From an endosymbiont of Galathealinum brachiosum (GTDB taxonomy: Bacteria; Pseudomonadota; Gammaproteobacteria; SZUA-229), in the NCBI GenBank assembly GCA_003349885.1, contig QFXC01000008.1:1-64000 (forward strand): a DNA stretch of 64,000 nt. The letters run 5' to 3'. This document shows, piece by piece, positions 37,922 through 46,208 of this stretch (positions are counted from its first letter, which is position 1; every line of letters starts with the position of its first letter). Below the pieces are notes generated by a model, which did not search any database, was not told the origin of the DNA, and saw only the letters and a list, made by a program, of their open reading frames with translations. Made by a program: the position numbers and the translations under genes.

Positions 37922-40900
37922 ATGTCAAATGAAATAAATAATAATGAGAAATCTGGTGATATTGAACTGGATGAAAAAAATCTGGGAATAGCCGGTCGAA
38001 TTACCCGTCAGTTTATTAACTCTCCAGTAACCCCCTTATTGATGGCTGCTTTTCTCATCATTGGTATCATTGGTTTAATGTTTACTCCGCGTCAGGAAGA
38101 TCCAAAAATTTCTGTACCAATGGTTGATATTTTTGTTAAGTATCAGGGAGCGTCTGCTGAACAGATAGCAAATCTGGCTATAAATCCACTGGAAAGAATG
38201 ATCAGTGAAATTCCAGGTATTCGTCATGTTTATTCAGCGAGCCAACGTGGATCAGGTATCGTTACCGCTCAGTTTTATGTTGGTGAAGACCTCGGCGAGT
38301 CTATAGTTAAAATTCACGATAAAATTCAGTCAAATTTAGATGCTATACCTCCCGGTGTTTCTATGCCGTTAGTGAAACCGGTTGGGCCAGATGATGTGCC
38401 TGTTGTTACAGCAACAATCTGGTCTGAAGATCCTTCAATTGATGATGCTATTTTAAGAACTTTATCTCTAGATATATTACAGAAGCTGGAACAGGTTCCA
38501 AATTCAGGTAAAGGTTTCATTGTTGGCGGACGTCAGGATCAAATTCGAATTGAAGTATCACCTGAACGATTAAATGGTTTTGGTATCAGTGTTCAGGAAG
38601 TTGCTAATACGATTAAAACGGCAAATAGTGAATTATCAGCCGGTAACATTGAAGGCGGCAATCGTACTTTTAATGTTTATACCGGATCGTTTCTAAATAA
38701 TGCACAGGATGTTGCAAACCTTGTTATTGCAGTAAGAAATGGCTCACCCGTTTATGTTCGTGATGTGGCTCATGTATATCAGGCACCTGCTGAAACATCA
38801 CAGGTTGTTTCATATGCAACAGGTCCAGCTTTCGAAGGAGAGGGCCCTCGTACTGCCGGATCGCAGGCGGTTACTATTGCAGTTGCTAAGAAGCTTGGTA
38901 CAAATGGTGTGTCAATTGCCAGGTCGCTTATTGCCAAACTTGACTCCTTAAAAGGTCATCTGATTCCTGATAATGTGCAGGTCAGTATTACGCGTGATTA
39001 TGGTAAATCGGCTAACGATAAAGTTAATGAGTTATTACTCGCATTATTTGAAGCAACAGTAGCTGTTTCCATATTATGTCTTATTGGTCTGGGTATACGT
39101 GCAGCATCGGTTGTTATTTTTGTTATTCCTGTTGTTATATTAATGACAATCTGGGGTGCGTGGATAATTGATTACACTATCGACAGGGTAAGTTTATTCG
39201 CATTGGTATTTACCATCGGTATTCTGGTTGATGATGCGACGGTAGTTGTGGAAAATATATTCAGGCGGTGGTTAAAAGCAGGTGAAACATCTACCAATAT
39301 TGCAATAGATGCCGTTAGAGAAGTGGGTAACCCGACTATCATGGCAACACTTGCTATTATTGCGGCCTTACTTGCAATGGGGTTTGTTAGTGGTCTTATG
39401 GGACCTTACATGCGCCCAATACCTGTATTAGGTTCAGTTGCAATGTTTCTTTCTTTGCTTGCCGCTTTTATATTTGTTCCCTGGTTTGCAATGCGCTTAC
39501 GTCCGGATTTAGATGCTCTAAGAAAAGCTGAAAAGAAAGAAGAAAGACAAATTGCATTAATAGGACGTTTTTATGAGCCACTTATAAATCCACTTATTAA
39601 TAATAAATTTATAGGTAATATCTTTTTATTCTCGTTAATCGCTTTAACGGTTATTTCATGCTGGTTGTTTTCTATTCAGGCAGTAACTGTGAAAATGTTA
39701 CCGTTTGATAATAAGCCAGAGTTTAATGTCGTTATTAATATGCCAGAAGGTACAGCGTTACCAGTGACGGCGAATTTAACTTCTCGTTTAGCTGCAAAAC
39801 TACAGGATATTCCGGAAATTACTGCAATGCAGACTTATGTTGGTACTGCATCACCCTTTAATTTCAATGGTATGGTAAGGCATTACTATTTACGTAAACA
39901 GCCCTGGCAATCTGATATACAGGTAATGTTACTTGATAAAGATGACCGTGAACGTCAAAGCCATGAAATTGCAGTTAATGCACGAGAAATATTACAACCG
40001 ATTGCTGATGAGTTGGGCGCAAAAATTCAGGTAGTTGAAATGCCACCTGGTCCACCTGTGTTACAGACAGTCGTAGCAGAAATATATGGTCCGGATGCTG
40101 ATACTCGACGTCAGGTTGCTAAAGATATGACAGATATTTTTATGCAGGCAGAAGGTGTCGTTGATGTAGATAACTATATGACAGACGAGTATGACTACTG
40201 GCGTTTTGAAGTAGATACTAAAAAAGCTGCACGTAGAGGTGTATCAGTCACAACGATTAATCAAACCCTTGCAATGGTGATGGGTGGTTATCAGTTAGGT
40301 GATGTTAAAAAAGGAAAACTTTTAGAGCCAACTTATATTGTTATTCAAGCGCCAATGGGTGTTCGTTCAGAAATAAATCGCCTGGGCAATATGCCAATAA
40401 CGGGTGTTAATGGTGAGTCAATTCCATTGACTGAGTTAGGGCGTTTCACGCGCGCTACTGAAGATCCAATTGTTTATCACAAAGATTTACGTGATGTTGA
40501 ATATGTAACAGGTGAAATGACAGGCCGTTTAGGTGCGCCTATATACGGTATGTTTGCGGTTGAAGATTTACTGGCTAATTACGTAACTCCAGATGGTCAA
40601 ACAATAACCGGAATGCCTATGGGTCTGCTTGGGCCACCAGATGATGACTTTAAATCAGCTTTTGAATGGGGTGGTGAGTGGACTGTAACCTATGAAACTT
40701 TCCGCGACATGGGCGGTGCGTTTATGGCTGCCATGTTACTGATTTATGGTTTGATTGTGTGGGAGTTTAAGGACTTTACATTGGGTGGTCTGATTATGGC
40801 ACCAATCCCATTAACCTTGATTGGTATCATACCCGGTCACATGATTACAGGCGCAGAATTTACAGCAACATCAATGATTGGCTTTATAGCACTCGCCGGG

Positions 40901-41665
40901 ATAGTCGTCAGGAACTCGATTTTACTGGTTGAGTTTGTCAAACATGAAGTATCAGAAGGCCGTGAAATAAAAGAAGCAGTAGTTAATGCAGGTAAGGCAC
41001 GTATGCGCCCTATACTGATAACTGCACTTACTTTAATGGCTGGTTCATACATGATACTAGATGACCTTATCTTTAAAGGCATGGCGGTAAGTCTGTTGTT
41101 TGGTGCAGGTGTTGCAACAGTATTAACGTTAATCGTTATTCCTTTAGGTTGTATCAGTATTAAGAAACATTTTTACCATTGTTGTGATGTTAATGGTGAA
41201 ATCATTGTTTACCGTGATGAGCCAGAAGAATACAAATTACCATTATGGATGAGTCTTTATTCTTCCGTTATAAATGGAGCAATGTGGTTATTTTATATTG
41301 GTCGCATGTTCGTGATGATGGTTAAAATGGGATATGACAACGTATTTGGTGGTACACCAGATTATGTTTCTGAGCCCGCAGTTGAGACTCCACCAACACC
41401 AGAACCTGAACCTGAAGTAAAGCAGGAGAAGAAAGCTGAAGAACCTGTGACTGAAAAGAAAGAGTCAACAGAAGAAGAAAAACCAGTAGCTAAAAAAGCA
41501 GCTAAGAAAAAAGCAGCGCCTAAGAAAAAGGCTGTGAAGAAAAAAGCAGCTCCAAAGAAAAAGGCGGTAGTGAAAAAACGCAGGGGTATCAAGCTAAAGG
41601 ATGACTCTGATGATAGTGATTCAGGTAATGAAACTAATGACAATGATTCAGATGATAAGTCGTAG
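37922..41665 (+). CDS. RND permease with charged histone-like C-terminal tail
   Basis: Inner-membrane proton-driven transporter of the HAE/AcrB superfamily, 1247 residues. It has the usual twelve membrane segments and two large periplasmic loops; FTIGILVDDATVVVENIF (about 430) holds the proton-relay acidic residues of TM4. After TM12 there is an extra hydrophobic stretch (about 1107-1132), then a 100-residue tail: Pro/Glu-rich, then Ala/Lys repeats (KKKAAPKKKAVKKK), then Asp/Ser-rich. The substrate cannot be read; association with SCP2- and LolA-like proteins suggests a lipid or hydrophobic cargo. Confidence 0.88.
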   Translation: MSNEINNNEKSGDIELDEKNLGIAGRITRQFINSPVTPLLMAAFLIIGIIGLMFTPRQEDPKISVPMVDIFVKYQGASAEQIANLAINPLERMISEIPGIRHVYSASQRGSGIVTAQFYVGEDLGESIVKIHDKIQSNLDAIPPGVSMPLVKPVGPDDVPVVTATIWSEDPSIDDAILRTLSLDILQKLEQVPNSGKGFIVGGRQDQIRIEVSPERLNGFGISVQEVANTIKTANSELSAGNIEGGNRTFNVYTGSFLNNAQDVANLVIAVRNGSPVYVRDVAHVYQAPAETSQVVSYATGPAFEGEGPRTAGSQAVTIAVAKKLGTNGVSIARSLIAKLDSLKGHLIPDNVQVSITRDYGKSANDKVNELLLALFEATVAVSILCLIGLGIRAASVVIFVIPVVILMTIWGAWIIDYTIDRVSLFALVFTIGILVDDATVVVENIFRRWLKAGETSTNIAIDAVREVGNPTIMATLAIIAALLAMGFVSGLMGPYMRPIPVLGSVAMFLSLLAAFIFVPWFAMRLRPDLDALRKAEKKEERQIALIGRFYEPLINPLINNKFIGNIFLFSLIALTVISCWLFSIQAVTVKMLPFDNKPEFNVVINMPEGTALPVTANLTSRLAAKLQDIPEITAMQTYVGTASPFNFNGMVRHYYLRKQPWQSDIQVMLLDKDDRERQSHEIAVNAREILQPIADELGAKIQVVEMPPGPPVLQTVVAEIYGPDADTRRQVAKDMTDIFMQAEGVVDVDNYMTDEYDYWRFEVDTKKAARRGVSVTTINQTLAMVMGGYQLGDVKKGKLLEPTYIVIQAPMGVRSEINRLGNMPITGVNGESIPLTELGRFTRATEDPIVYHKDLRDVEYVTGEMTGRLGAPIYGMFAVEDLLANYVTPDGQTITGMPMGLLGPPDDDFKSAFEWGGEWTVTYETFRDMGGAFMAAMLLIYGLIVWEFKDFTLGGLIMAPIPLTLIGIIPGHMITGAEFTATSMIGFIALAGIVVRNSILLVEFVKHEVSEGREIKEAVVNAGKARMRPILITALTLMAGSYMILDDLIFKGMAVSLLFGAGVATVLTLIVIPLGCISIKKHFYHCCDVNGEIIVYRDEPEEYKLPLWMSLYSSVINGAMWLFYIGRMFVMMVKMGYDNVFGGTPDYVSEPAVETPPTPEPEPEVKQEKKAEEPVTEKKESTEEEKPVAKKAAKKKAAPKKKAVKKKAAPKKKAVVKKRRGIKLKDDSDDSDSGNETNDNDSDDKS

Positions 41666-41713
41666 AGATACGAATTTATCTGTTAATAAAAATGAGTTCA
41701 GTAGGATAACGTT

Positions 41714-42658
41714 ATGAAAGTTACAAAAATATTCTCTATAGCAGGTTTGATGCTGATTAGTACTCAGCAAAATGCAACTGTTGTTGAAAGTAATCAGATT
41801 ATGCCACCTCCTGGGCCATATAAATCTATTATGAGTAATACGCCACCTGCATTTGTGCCTTTTGGTTCACGTCAGGCGCAGGCAAACCCTCATCAGCAGA
41901 ATGTTATGCCTCAGAACTTCAGTCGATTTCCTGCAAATGTTCAGCATGTACCTCAGCAAAAAGCACAACAGCCAGAGTGGGTGTTAAAAAAACAGCAGGA
42001 AAATAAAGGCAGCATTGAAAAAATGCTTAAAGAAAATGAACAACGTAATAAAGAAAACGAAAAACGCTTTACCGAGTATTTAAAAAAAGCCGAAACGATT
42101 GCTGCTAAACGCAATGAGGATAGTAAGAAATGGCTGACTGAAAACAATCAGAAAATGAAAAAATACTGGGAACAAGAGTTTGAAAAATTTGCTGAGAATC
42201 AGAAAAAGCAAATTGAAAAAGCAAAAGATCTTCCAGAGTGGATGAAGACAAGTATGTTGGAGCAACAAGCGAAACAGCTGGAAATGATGAAGAAAAATCC
42301 ACCAGTTCCTAATCAAAATGTAGCCGCACAAAGTAACCAGTTTGAGGGTGCTCCGCGACAAAATAGCATGACTCAGTCAATGCCTATGAACAGGGCGCCT
42401 GTTACTGGTCAGTTTAATCAGCAACAAAATAGAATGATAATGCCACCTCGTCAGAATATGAATCCACAACAGGTTTATAATCGCAATAATTTCACAAATC
42501 AGGCACCACGACAAATGCCTCAGAGGTTTAATCAGGCAAATCAGCCATTAACAAATCCTGGTTATGGTGCCCCAATGAATCCGCAATTTGGACCAGCTCC
42601 AATGCAGCAGTTTTCAAGGCCACCTGTATTTAATCCGTATAACAGATACCCTCGATAG
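41714..42658 (+). CDS. Exported Gln/Asn/Pro/Met-rich coiled-coil protein
   Basis: No family recognised. The 314 residues begin with a short hydrophobic signal-like segment (KIFSIAGLMLISTQQNA). A Pro-rich stretch follows, then a long charged coiled coil (about 90-195) rich in Lys, Glu, Asn and Gln. The C-terminal half is low-complexity Gln/Asn/Pro/Met (for example NRNNFTNQAPRQMPQRFNQ). This composition suggests a flexible, possibly self-associating envelope protein. It is 48 bases after the permease gene. Confidence 0.7.
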   Translation: MKVTKIFSIAGLMLISTQQNATVVESNQIMPPPGPYKSIMSNTPPAFVPFGSRQAQANPHQQNVMPQNFSRFPANVQHVPQQKAQQPEWVLKKQQENKGSIEKMLKENEQRNKENEKRFTEYLKKAETIAAKRNEDSKKWLTENNQKMKKYWEQEFEKFAENQKKQIEKAKDLPEWMKTSMLEQQAKQLEMMKKNPPVPNQNVAAQSNQFEGAPRQNSMTQSMPMNRAPVTGQFNQQQNRMIMPPRQNMNPQQVYNRNNFTNQAPRQMPQRFNQANQPLTNPGYGAPMNPQFGPAPMQQFSRPPVFNPYNRYPR

Positions 42659-42682
42659 TTAATAAGGTTCTAAGAGAAATTT

Positions 42683-43312
42683 ATGAGTAAACTTAATATA
42701 CAGCTTATTGCGATATCTGGTTTTGTAGTGAGCGCATTATTCCCTGTAACAGGATCAACCAGAGAAAATTTTTCAATATATGATCATTCCAATCATAATC
42801 ATGAAGGTTCGATGCATGATTTGAAAAAATGGAAAACGGGTTCTAATTTTACCCCTCAAAACAGGTTTAAATATAATACGGTCATCACGAAGGAATATGA
42901 TACGAGTAAATTTGCACAAACCGAACCGCAAAGAAGATCTGTAAATCCATGGAAAATTAAACAACAATCTAATAATAGTTTCGAAACTATAAATGCTGCT
43001 CGTCCATGGGGTAGTGTTCCAGAAAAGTTTTCTACTAAAACAGCGAAAGAAAAAAAGAAAACTGCCGTTAGTAATGATGTGCACGCAAATCAGCAGCCAA
43101 AATATAAACCGTTTGGTAATGATAATTTATTGTTGAATCAAAATAGAAATCCAAATCTTGTGCCTATACTAGGAAACTATCCAACCTTTACTGACCCGGG
43201 TGGATTTTCCCCTATGTATTCAAATCCAGGTTATGGCTACGGCAACGGATATGGATATGGTTTTCCAAATTACAGACCTAATTTGGGGTATTTAAGACCT
43301 TTCAGGTGGTAA
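42683..43312 (+). CDS. Exported protein with GYGNGYGYG C-terminus
   Basis: No family recognised. The 209 residues have an N-terminal hydrophobic segment (LIAISGFVVSALFPVTG) and a His-rich patch (DHSNHNHEGSMH, about 34-45). Repeated P-W/P-F units are seen (NPWKIK, ARPWGS, YKPFGN). The Gly/Tyr/Asn tail (GYGYGNGYGYGF, about 188-199) echoes the next gene product. It lies 24 bases after the coiled-coil gene. It is probably a structural envelope or extracellular protein; function unknown. Confidence 0.7.
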   Translation: MSKLNIQLIAISGFVVSALFPVTGSTRENFSIYDHSNHNHEGSMHDLKKWKTGSNFTPQNRFKYNTVITKEYDTSKFAQTEPQRRSVNPWKIKQQSNNSFETINAARPWGSVPEKFSTKTAKEKKKTAVSNDVHANQQPKYKPFGNDNLLLNQNRNPNLVPILGNYPTFTDPGGFSPMYSNPGYGYGNGYGYGFPNYRPNLGYLRPFRW

Positions 43313-43429
43313 TGATTTATTCTAAATCATGAATTGATTTAGTTAGCGCATGTTGAACTTTCCGCGACATGTTTGATTAGAAGACTAAACTCTTCAGGAA
43401 ACAATTAGAGTAATTAAACTGAGGACTTT

Positions 43430-43843
43430 ATGATGAAAAAAGTATCTAAGATTGTATCTGCAGTAGCTTTATTAGGCGCATTATCAGCTCCAATGGTAGC
43501 CGATGCATGGTGGGGCCCATTTAATAATAATGGCTGGGGTAATAACGGCTGGAATAATAATAATAACAACGGCTGGAATAATAACGGCTGGGGAATGGGC
43601 GACTTCCTTGGTGATGGTGCCTTTGATTTTAATATGAGAGGCAATGGCCGCGGTAATGGCTATGGCAATGGTTATGGTAATAACTCTTATAATGGTAATA
43701 ACCGTTTTAATGGTTACAATGGCTATAATGGTTACAATGGTTATAACGGCGCACCATATGGTTACGGCGCACCTTATGGCGGTGGTTACCCAGGTTATGG
43801 TTACGGTCCTGCACCAGTACCAGCACCTGCTCCAGTTCAGTAA
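43430..43843 (+). CDS. Sulfur-globule-protein-like Gly/Asn/Tyr-rich exported protein
   Basis: Small exported structural protein of 137 residues. The signal peptide ends at ADA (about 26) and is followed by [34 protein letters not shown] core and a Tyr/Gly/Pro-rich end with [10 protein letters not shown] follow. The composition, the exported start and the NFNM-type centre resemble the sulfur globule proteins of Allochromatium and relatives, which coat periplasmic sulfur inclusions. The assignment is by composition, so other Gly-rich coat proteins remain possible. GAGG precedes the ATG. Confidence 0.6.
   Translation: MMKKVSKIVSAVALLGALSAPMVADAWWGPFNNNGWGNNGWNNNNNNGWNNNGWGMGDFLGDGAFDFNMRGNGRGNGYGNGYGNNSYNGNNRFNGYNGYNGYNGYNGAPYGYGAPYGGGYPGYGYGPAPVPAPAPVQ
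43709..43750 (+). repeat. Nine-base tandem coding repeat
   Basis: Four full and one partial copies of AATGGYTAY inside the sulfur-globule-like gene, encoding Asn-Gly-Tyr units. Wobble-position differences between copies show the repeat has diverged and is not a fresh slippage product. It is a likely site of length variation between strains. Confidence 0.85.
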
Positions 43844-43926
43844 GTATTATTTCAGGTTTGAGAGCACAGGGAAGTGCCTCTCCTGATATATTAAAATTAA
43901 ATGTATTTTCAGGTAGACAAACGTTC

Positions 43927-44727
43927 ATGATTTTTAAATCCTTGATATTGTCAGTAGTACTAACGGTTTTAACCGTTAATAGTTTTGCGTCGATCGCAGA
44001 TAAAGAATTTTCAGCTGATGCGGTTGTTACAATCCCGGGTCAGCCTTCAACTACAAGCAAGTTGTTTGTATCTAAAAATGTAGTGCGTACTGAAATACAA
44101 ACTCGTGATGGCATTATTATTGATATTGTTTATCCTTTCGAAGGAAAGCTTGTAAAACTGAATACAAAACATCAACAATATATAGAAATGCAGATCGAAA
44201 AACAAAATCCCGATCAAATTACTAATCCCTGTAATCGGATTAAAACTGCAAAGTGTACCTTGTTAGGTAAAGAGCTAATTGAAGGTAGAGAAACTCAGAA
44301 ATGGCAAATTGTCGCTGTTAAACAGGGAAAAAATGTTAGAACGCTTCACTGGGTTGATGCTAAAAGACAGCTTGCTATACGTGAATTTTTTAATGATGGC
44401 TCAATGGCTGAAATGAAGCTTGAGACTAAAGAAACAATTAATGGACGCAACACTGAGCGATGGGTTCGTACAATTAGTCGCCCTGATGGATCAACTGTTA
44501 GTTCATATCAGTGGTACGATCCACAGCTGGAAATTTCAATAAAAGAAGAATTGCCAGGTGGTTATGTTAGAGAATTAAAGAATATAAAAGTAGGGATTCA
44601 GAAGAAGACAATTTTTAATGTGCCTGATAATTATAAAATGATGCGTCCTGAGCAATTGCCTTCAAGTGGGGCATCTCAAAGACCAATGCATCAGACACCT
44701 GCAAACTCGTCACAACAATACAGGTAG
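43927..44727 (+). CDS. LolA/DUF4412-like periplasmic protein with internal duplication
   Basis: A 266-residue exported protein from the ATG at 43927 (signal peptide cut near NSFA). The frame is open to 43858, but the extra part lacks signal-peptide character. Beta-rich, with two similar halves: IEGRETQKWQI ... HWVDAKRQLAIREFF and INGRNTERWVR ... QWYDPQLEISIKEEL. This pattern fits LolA-fold / DUF4412 proteins that bind lipids or lipoproteins in the periplasm. The tail is Gln/Ser-rich. It lies between the coat-like and ParA-like genes. Confidence 0.65.
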   Translation: MIFKSLILSVVLTVLTVNSFASIADKEFSADAVVTIPGQPSTTSKLFVSKNVVRTEIQTRDGIIIDIVYPFEGKLVKLNTKHQQYIEMQIEKQNPDQITNPCNRIKTAKCTLLGKELIEGRETQKWQIVAVKQGKNVRTLHWVDAKRQLAIREFFNDGSMAEMKLETKETINGRNTERWVRTISRPDGSTVSSYQWYDPQLEISIKEELPGGYVRELKNIKVGIQKKTIFNVPDNYKMMRPEQLPSSGASQRPMHQTPANSSQQYR

Positions 44728-44734
44728 CTTTACA

Positions 44735-45358
44735 TTGATTACAGTTATTGCAAATCTAAAGGGTGGTTCTGGTAAAAGTACAGTTTTATTTAATCTGGCA
44801 TTATGGCTAAAAGAGCAGGGCGAGTCAGTGATTACTTTTGATCTTGACCCGCAGGGAACATTATCTGATGTTGCTGATGTGAGAAAAGATGAAGAGTTAG
44901 AAGTGCTTGACGTTTTGACCGATATCAATGAAATTGCTAATCATCTAGATAAGAATGTACTTATAGATGTTGGTGCCTCAAATATGAATGATATGAAAGC
45001 GGCAATAAAAGCTGCTGATCGTGTCCTTATACCTGTTTCACCAAGTCAGCCCGATTTATGGGCAACACAAAGGTTTTTGAAAATTGTAAAGGAAAGTGTT
45101 AACGAAGATAAGTCATTAGAATTACTGGCTTTTGTTAATCGAGCAGATACACACAGAATGGTGCGCGAATCAGATGAAACTGAGGAGGCACTTAATAGTA
45201 TTAAAAGTATTGAAGTTATACCTCATCGGCTTTGTCAGCGCACTATGTTTAGACGTACTTTAAGTGAAGGTATGTCTATAAATGAAATAGCACCAAATAG
45301 TAAAAGTGCTAAAGAATTTAATACACTAGCAACAGCATTGTATGCTGATAAGACTTAA
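44735..45358 (+). CDS. Orphan ParA/MinD-type ATPase
   Basis: A 207-residue P-loop ATPase starting at TTG 44735, just before ITVIANLKGGSGKST; the frame is open upstream into the preceding gene but no ATG gives a natural start. It has the deviant Walker A KGGSGKST with the signature lysine, DLDPQGTLSD as switch I, and LIDVGAS in place of the usual DxP Walker B. No ParB, replication genes or parS are near, so a plasmid-segregation role is unlikely. Such ATPases position carboxysomes, chemoreceptors and other cargo; here the cargo would be the cluster's envelope complex. Confidence 0.85.
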   Translation: MITVIANLKGGSGKSTVLFNLALWLKEQGESVITFDLDPQGTLSDVADVRKDEELEVLDVLTDINEIANHLDKNVLIDVGASNMNDMKAAIKAADRVLIPVSPSQPDLWATQRFLKIVKESVNEDKSLELLAFVNRADTHRMVRESDETEEALNSIKSIEVIPHRLCQRTMFRRTLSEGMSINEIAPNSKSAKEFNTLATALYADKT

Positions 45359-45370
45359 CTGGAGTCACAA

Positions 45371-46165
45371 ATGACAAGCTTACTTAAAAAACTAATCTGG
45401 TTGATAATTTATTTATTACCTATACTTGCGCTAATTTATTATCGCGCATTTATTTTTACAGCTGATTTCAATCAACCAGTAGACAGAGTTGTTAACGATT
45501 TTTCACATGCAATTGGTTTTGAAATTCCATCTTATAAACTGGCTAACAATGAAAAGTCTTTGTATAACAAATATGTAGATGATACTGCACAAGCTAATAT
45601 AAATTCTGCACCTCAAAACCGAAATCCCAGATCTTTTAATAACTACTCTTACCCATCTTCAAGTGGTTCTTCTCTTACAGGTGGTCCGGGTATGCAGCCA
45701 CAAGCTGCTTATATGGCGGAAGCTAAAGCTCCAGTTGATGAAAGTGATTCAGGTATAGATCAAATTATAACGGCTGTAAAAGAGACAATGAATGAAACGC
45801 TGGAAAGTTTTGTTGAAGAGAATGAGCAGCAGAGCTCTTCAGCTGAATCTTCTATGTTAAATGAAAAGGAACTTTTGTTTAAAGCCCGTCTTGCTTATTG
45901 GAATGGAGATTTAAAAACAGCTGAGACTACGTACATCCAGTTAACAGAGATGGCAATTGACGATCCTAATGCTTATGGAGAATTAGGCAATTTATATTAT
46001 ATGCAATCTAAATGGAAAAAAGCGAGTGATGCTTATTATCATGCAGCGCTAAAATTGAATAAAGCAAATAATGCGTATCAGGCACAGCATTTACTTAGAA
46101 TTATTCGTGGCCTTGATACAGAAACCGCAGACAAATTGCAAGCTGAGTTAAATCAGACAAGTTGA
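45371..46165 (+). CDS. Membrane-anchored TPR protein
   Basis: No named family. The 264 residues have one N-terminal membrane segment (about 8-27, LIWLIIYLLPILALIYY) and a Ser/Pro/Asn-rich linker (about 75-110). TPR-like repeats follow from about 165 to 255 (LAYWNGDLKTAETTYIQLTE, AYGELGNLYYMQSKWKKASD). It starts 12 bases after the ParA-like gene and is probably co-translated with it. It could be the adaptor through which the ATPase contacts the membrane complex; this is inference from adjacency. Confidence 0.7.
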   Translation: MTSLLKKLIWLIIYLLPILALIYYRAFIFTADFNQPVDRVVNDFSHAIGFEIPSYKLANNEKSLYNKYVDDTAQANINSAPQNRNPRSFNNYSYPSSSGSSLTGGPGMQPQAAYMAEAKAPVDESDSGIDQIITAVKETMNETLESFVEENEQQSSSAESSMLNEKELLFKARLAYWNGDLKTAETTYIQLTEMAIDDPNAYGELGNLYYMQSKWKKASDAYYHAALKLNKANNAYQAQHLLRIIRGLDTETADKLQAELNQTS

Positions 46166-46208
46166 TCTTATCAGCTAAATAATTTAGCTAAATACAACAG
46201 AGATAGTA

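Noticed and set aside
40696..40711. Sixteen bases (AACTTTCCGCGACATG) shared with 43357-43372
   Set aside because: One exact 16-base match is about what chance allows in a 64-kb window, and one copy is coding sequence in the RND permease.
41362..41643. A Phe/Ala/Ser-rich minus-strand frame opposite the RND tail
   Set aside because: It is the mirror of the Lys/Ala/Glu tail codons; the tail itself is in frame with the permease with no stop between.
43709..43750. Short tandem repeat considered as a CRISPR-like or regulatory array
   Set aside because: The units are nine bases, have no spacers and encode Asn-Gly-Tyr in frame within the sulfur-globule-like protein.
44666..44734. Extended N-terminus of the ParA-type ATPase from 44666
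   Set aside because: This stretch overlaps the previous gene and does not look like ParA; the P-loop strand begins right after the TTG at 44735.
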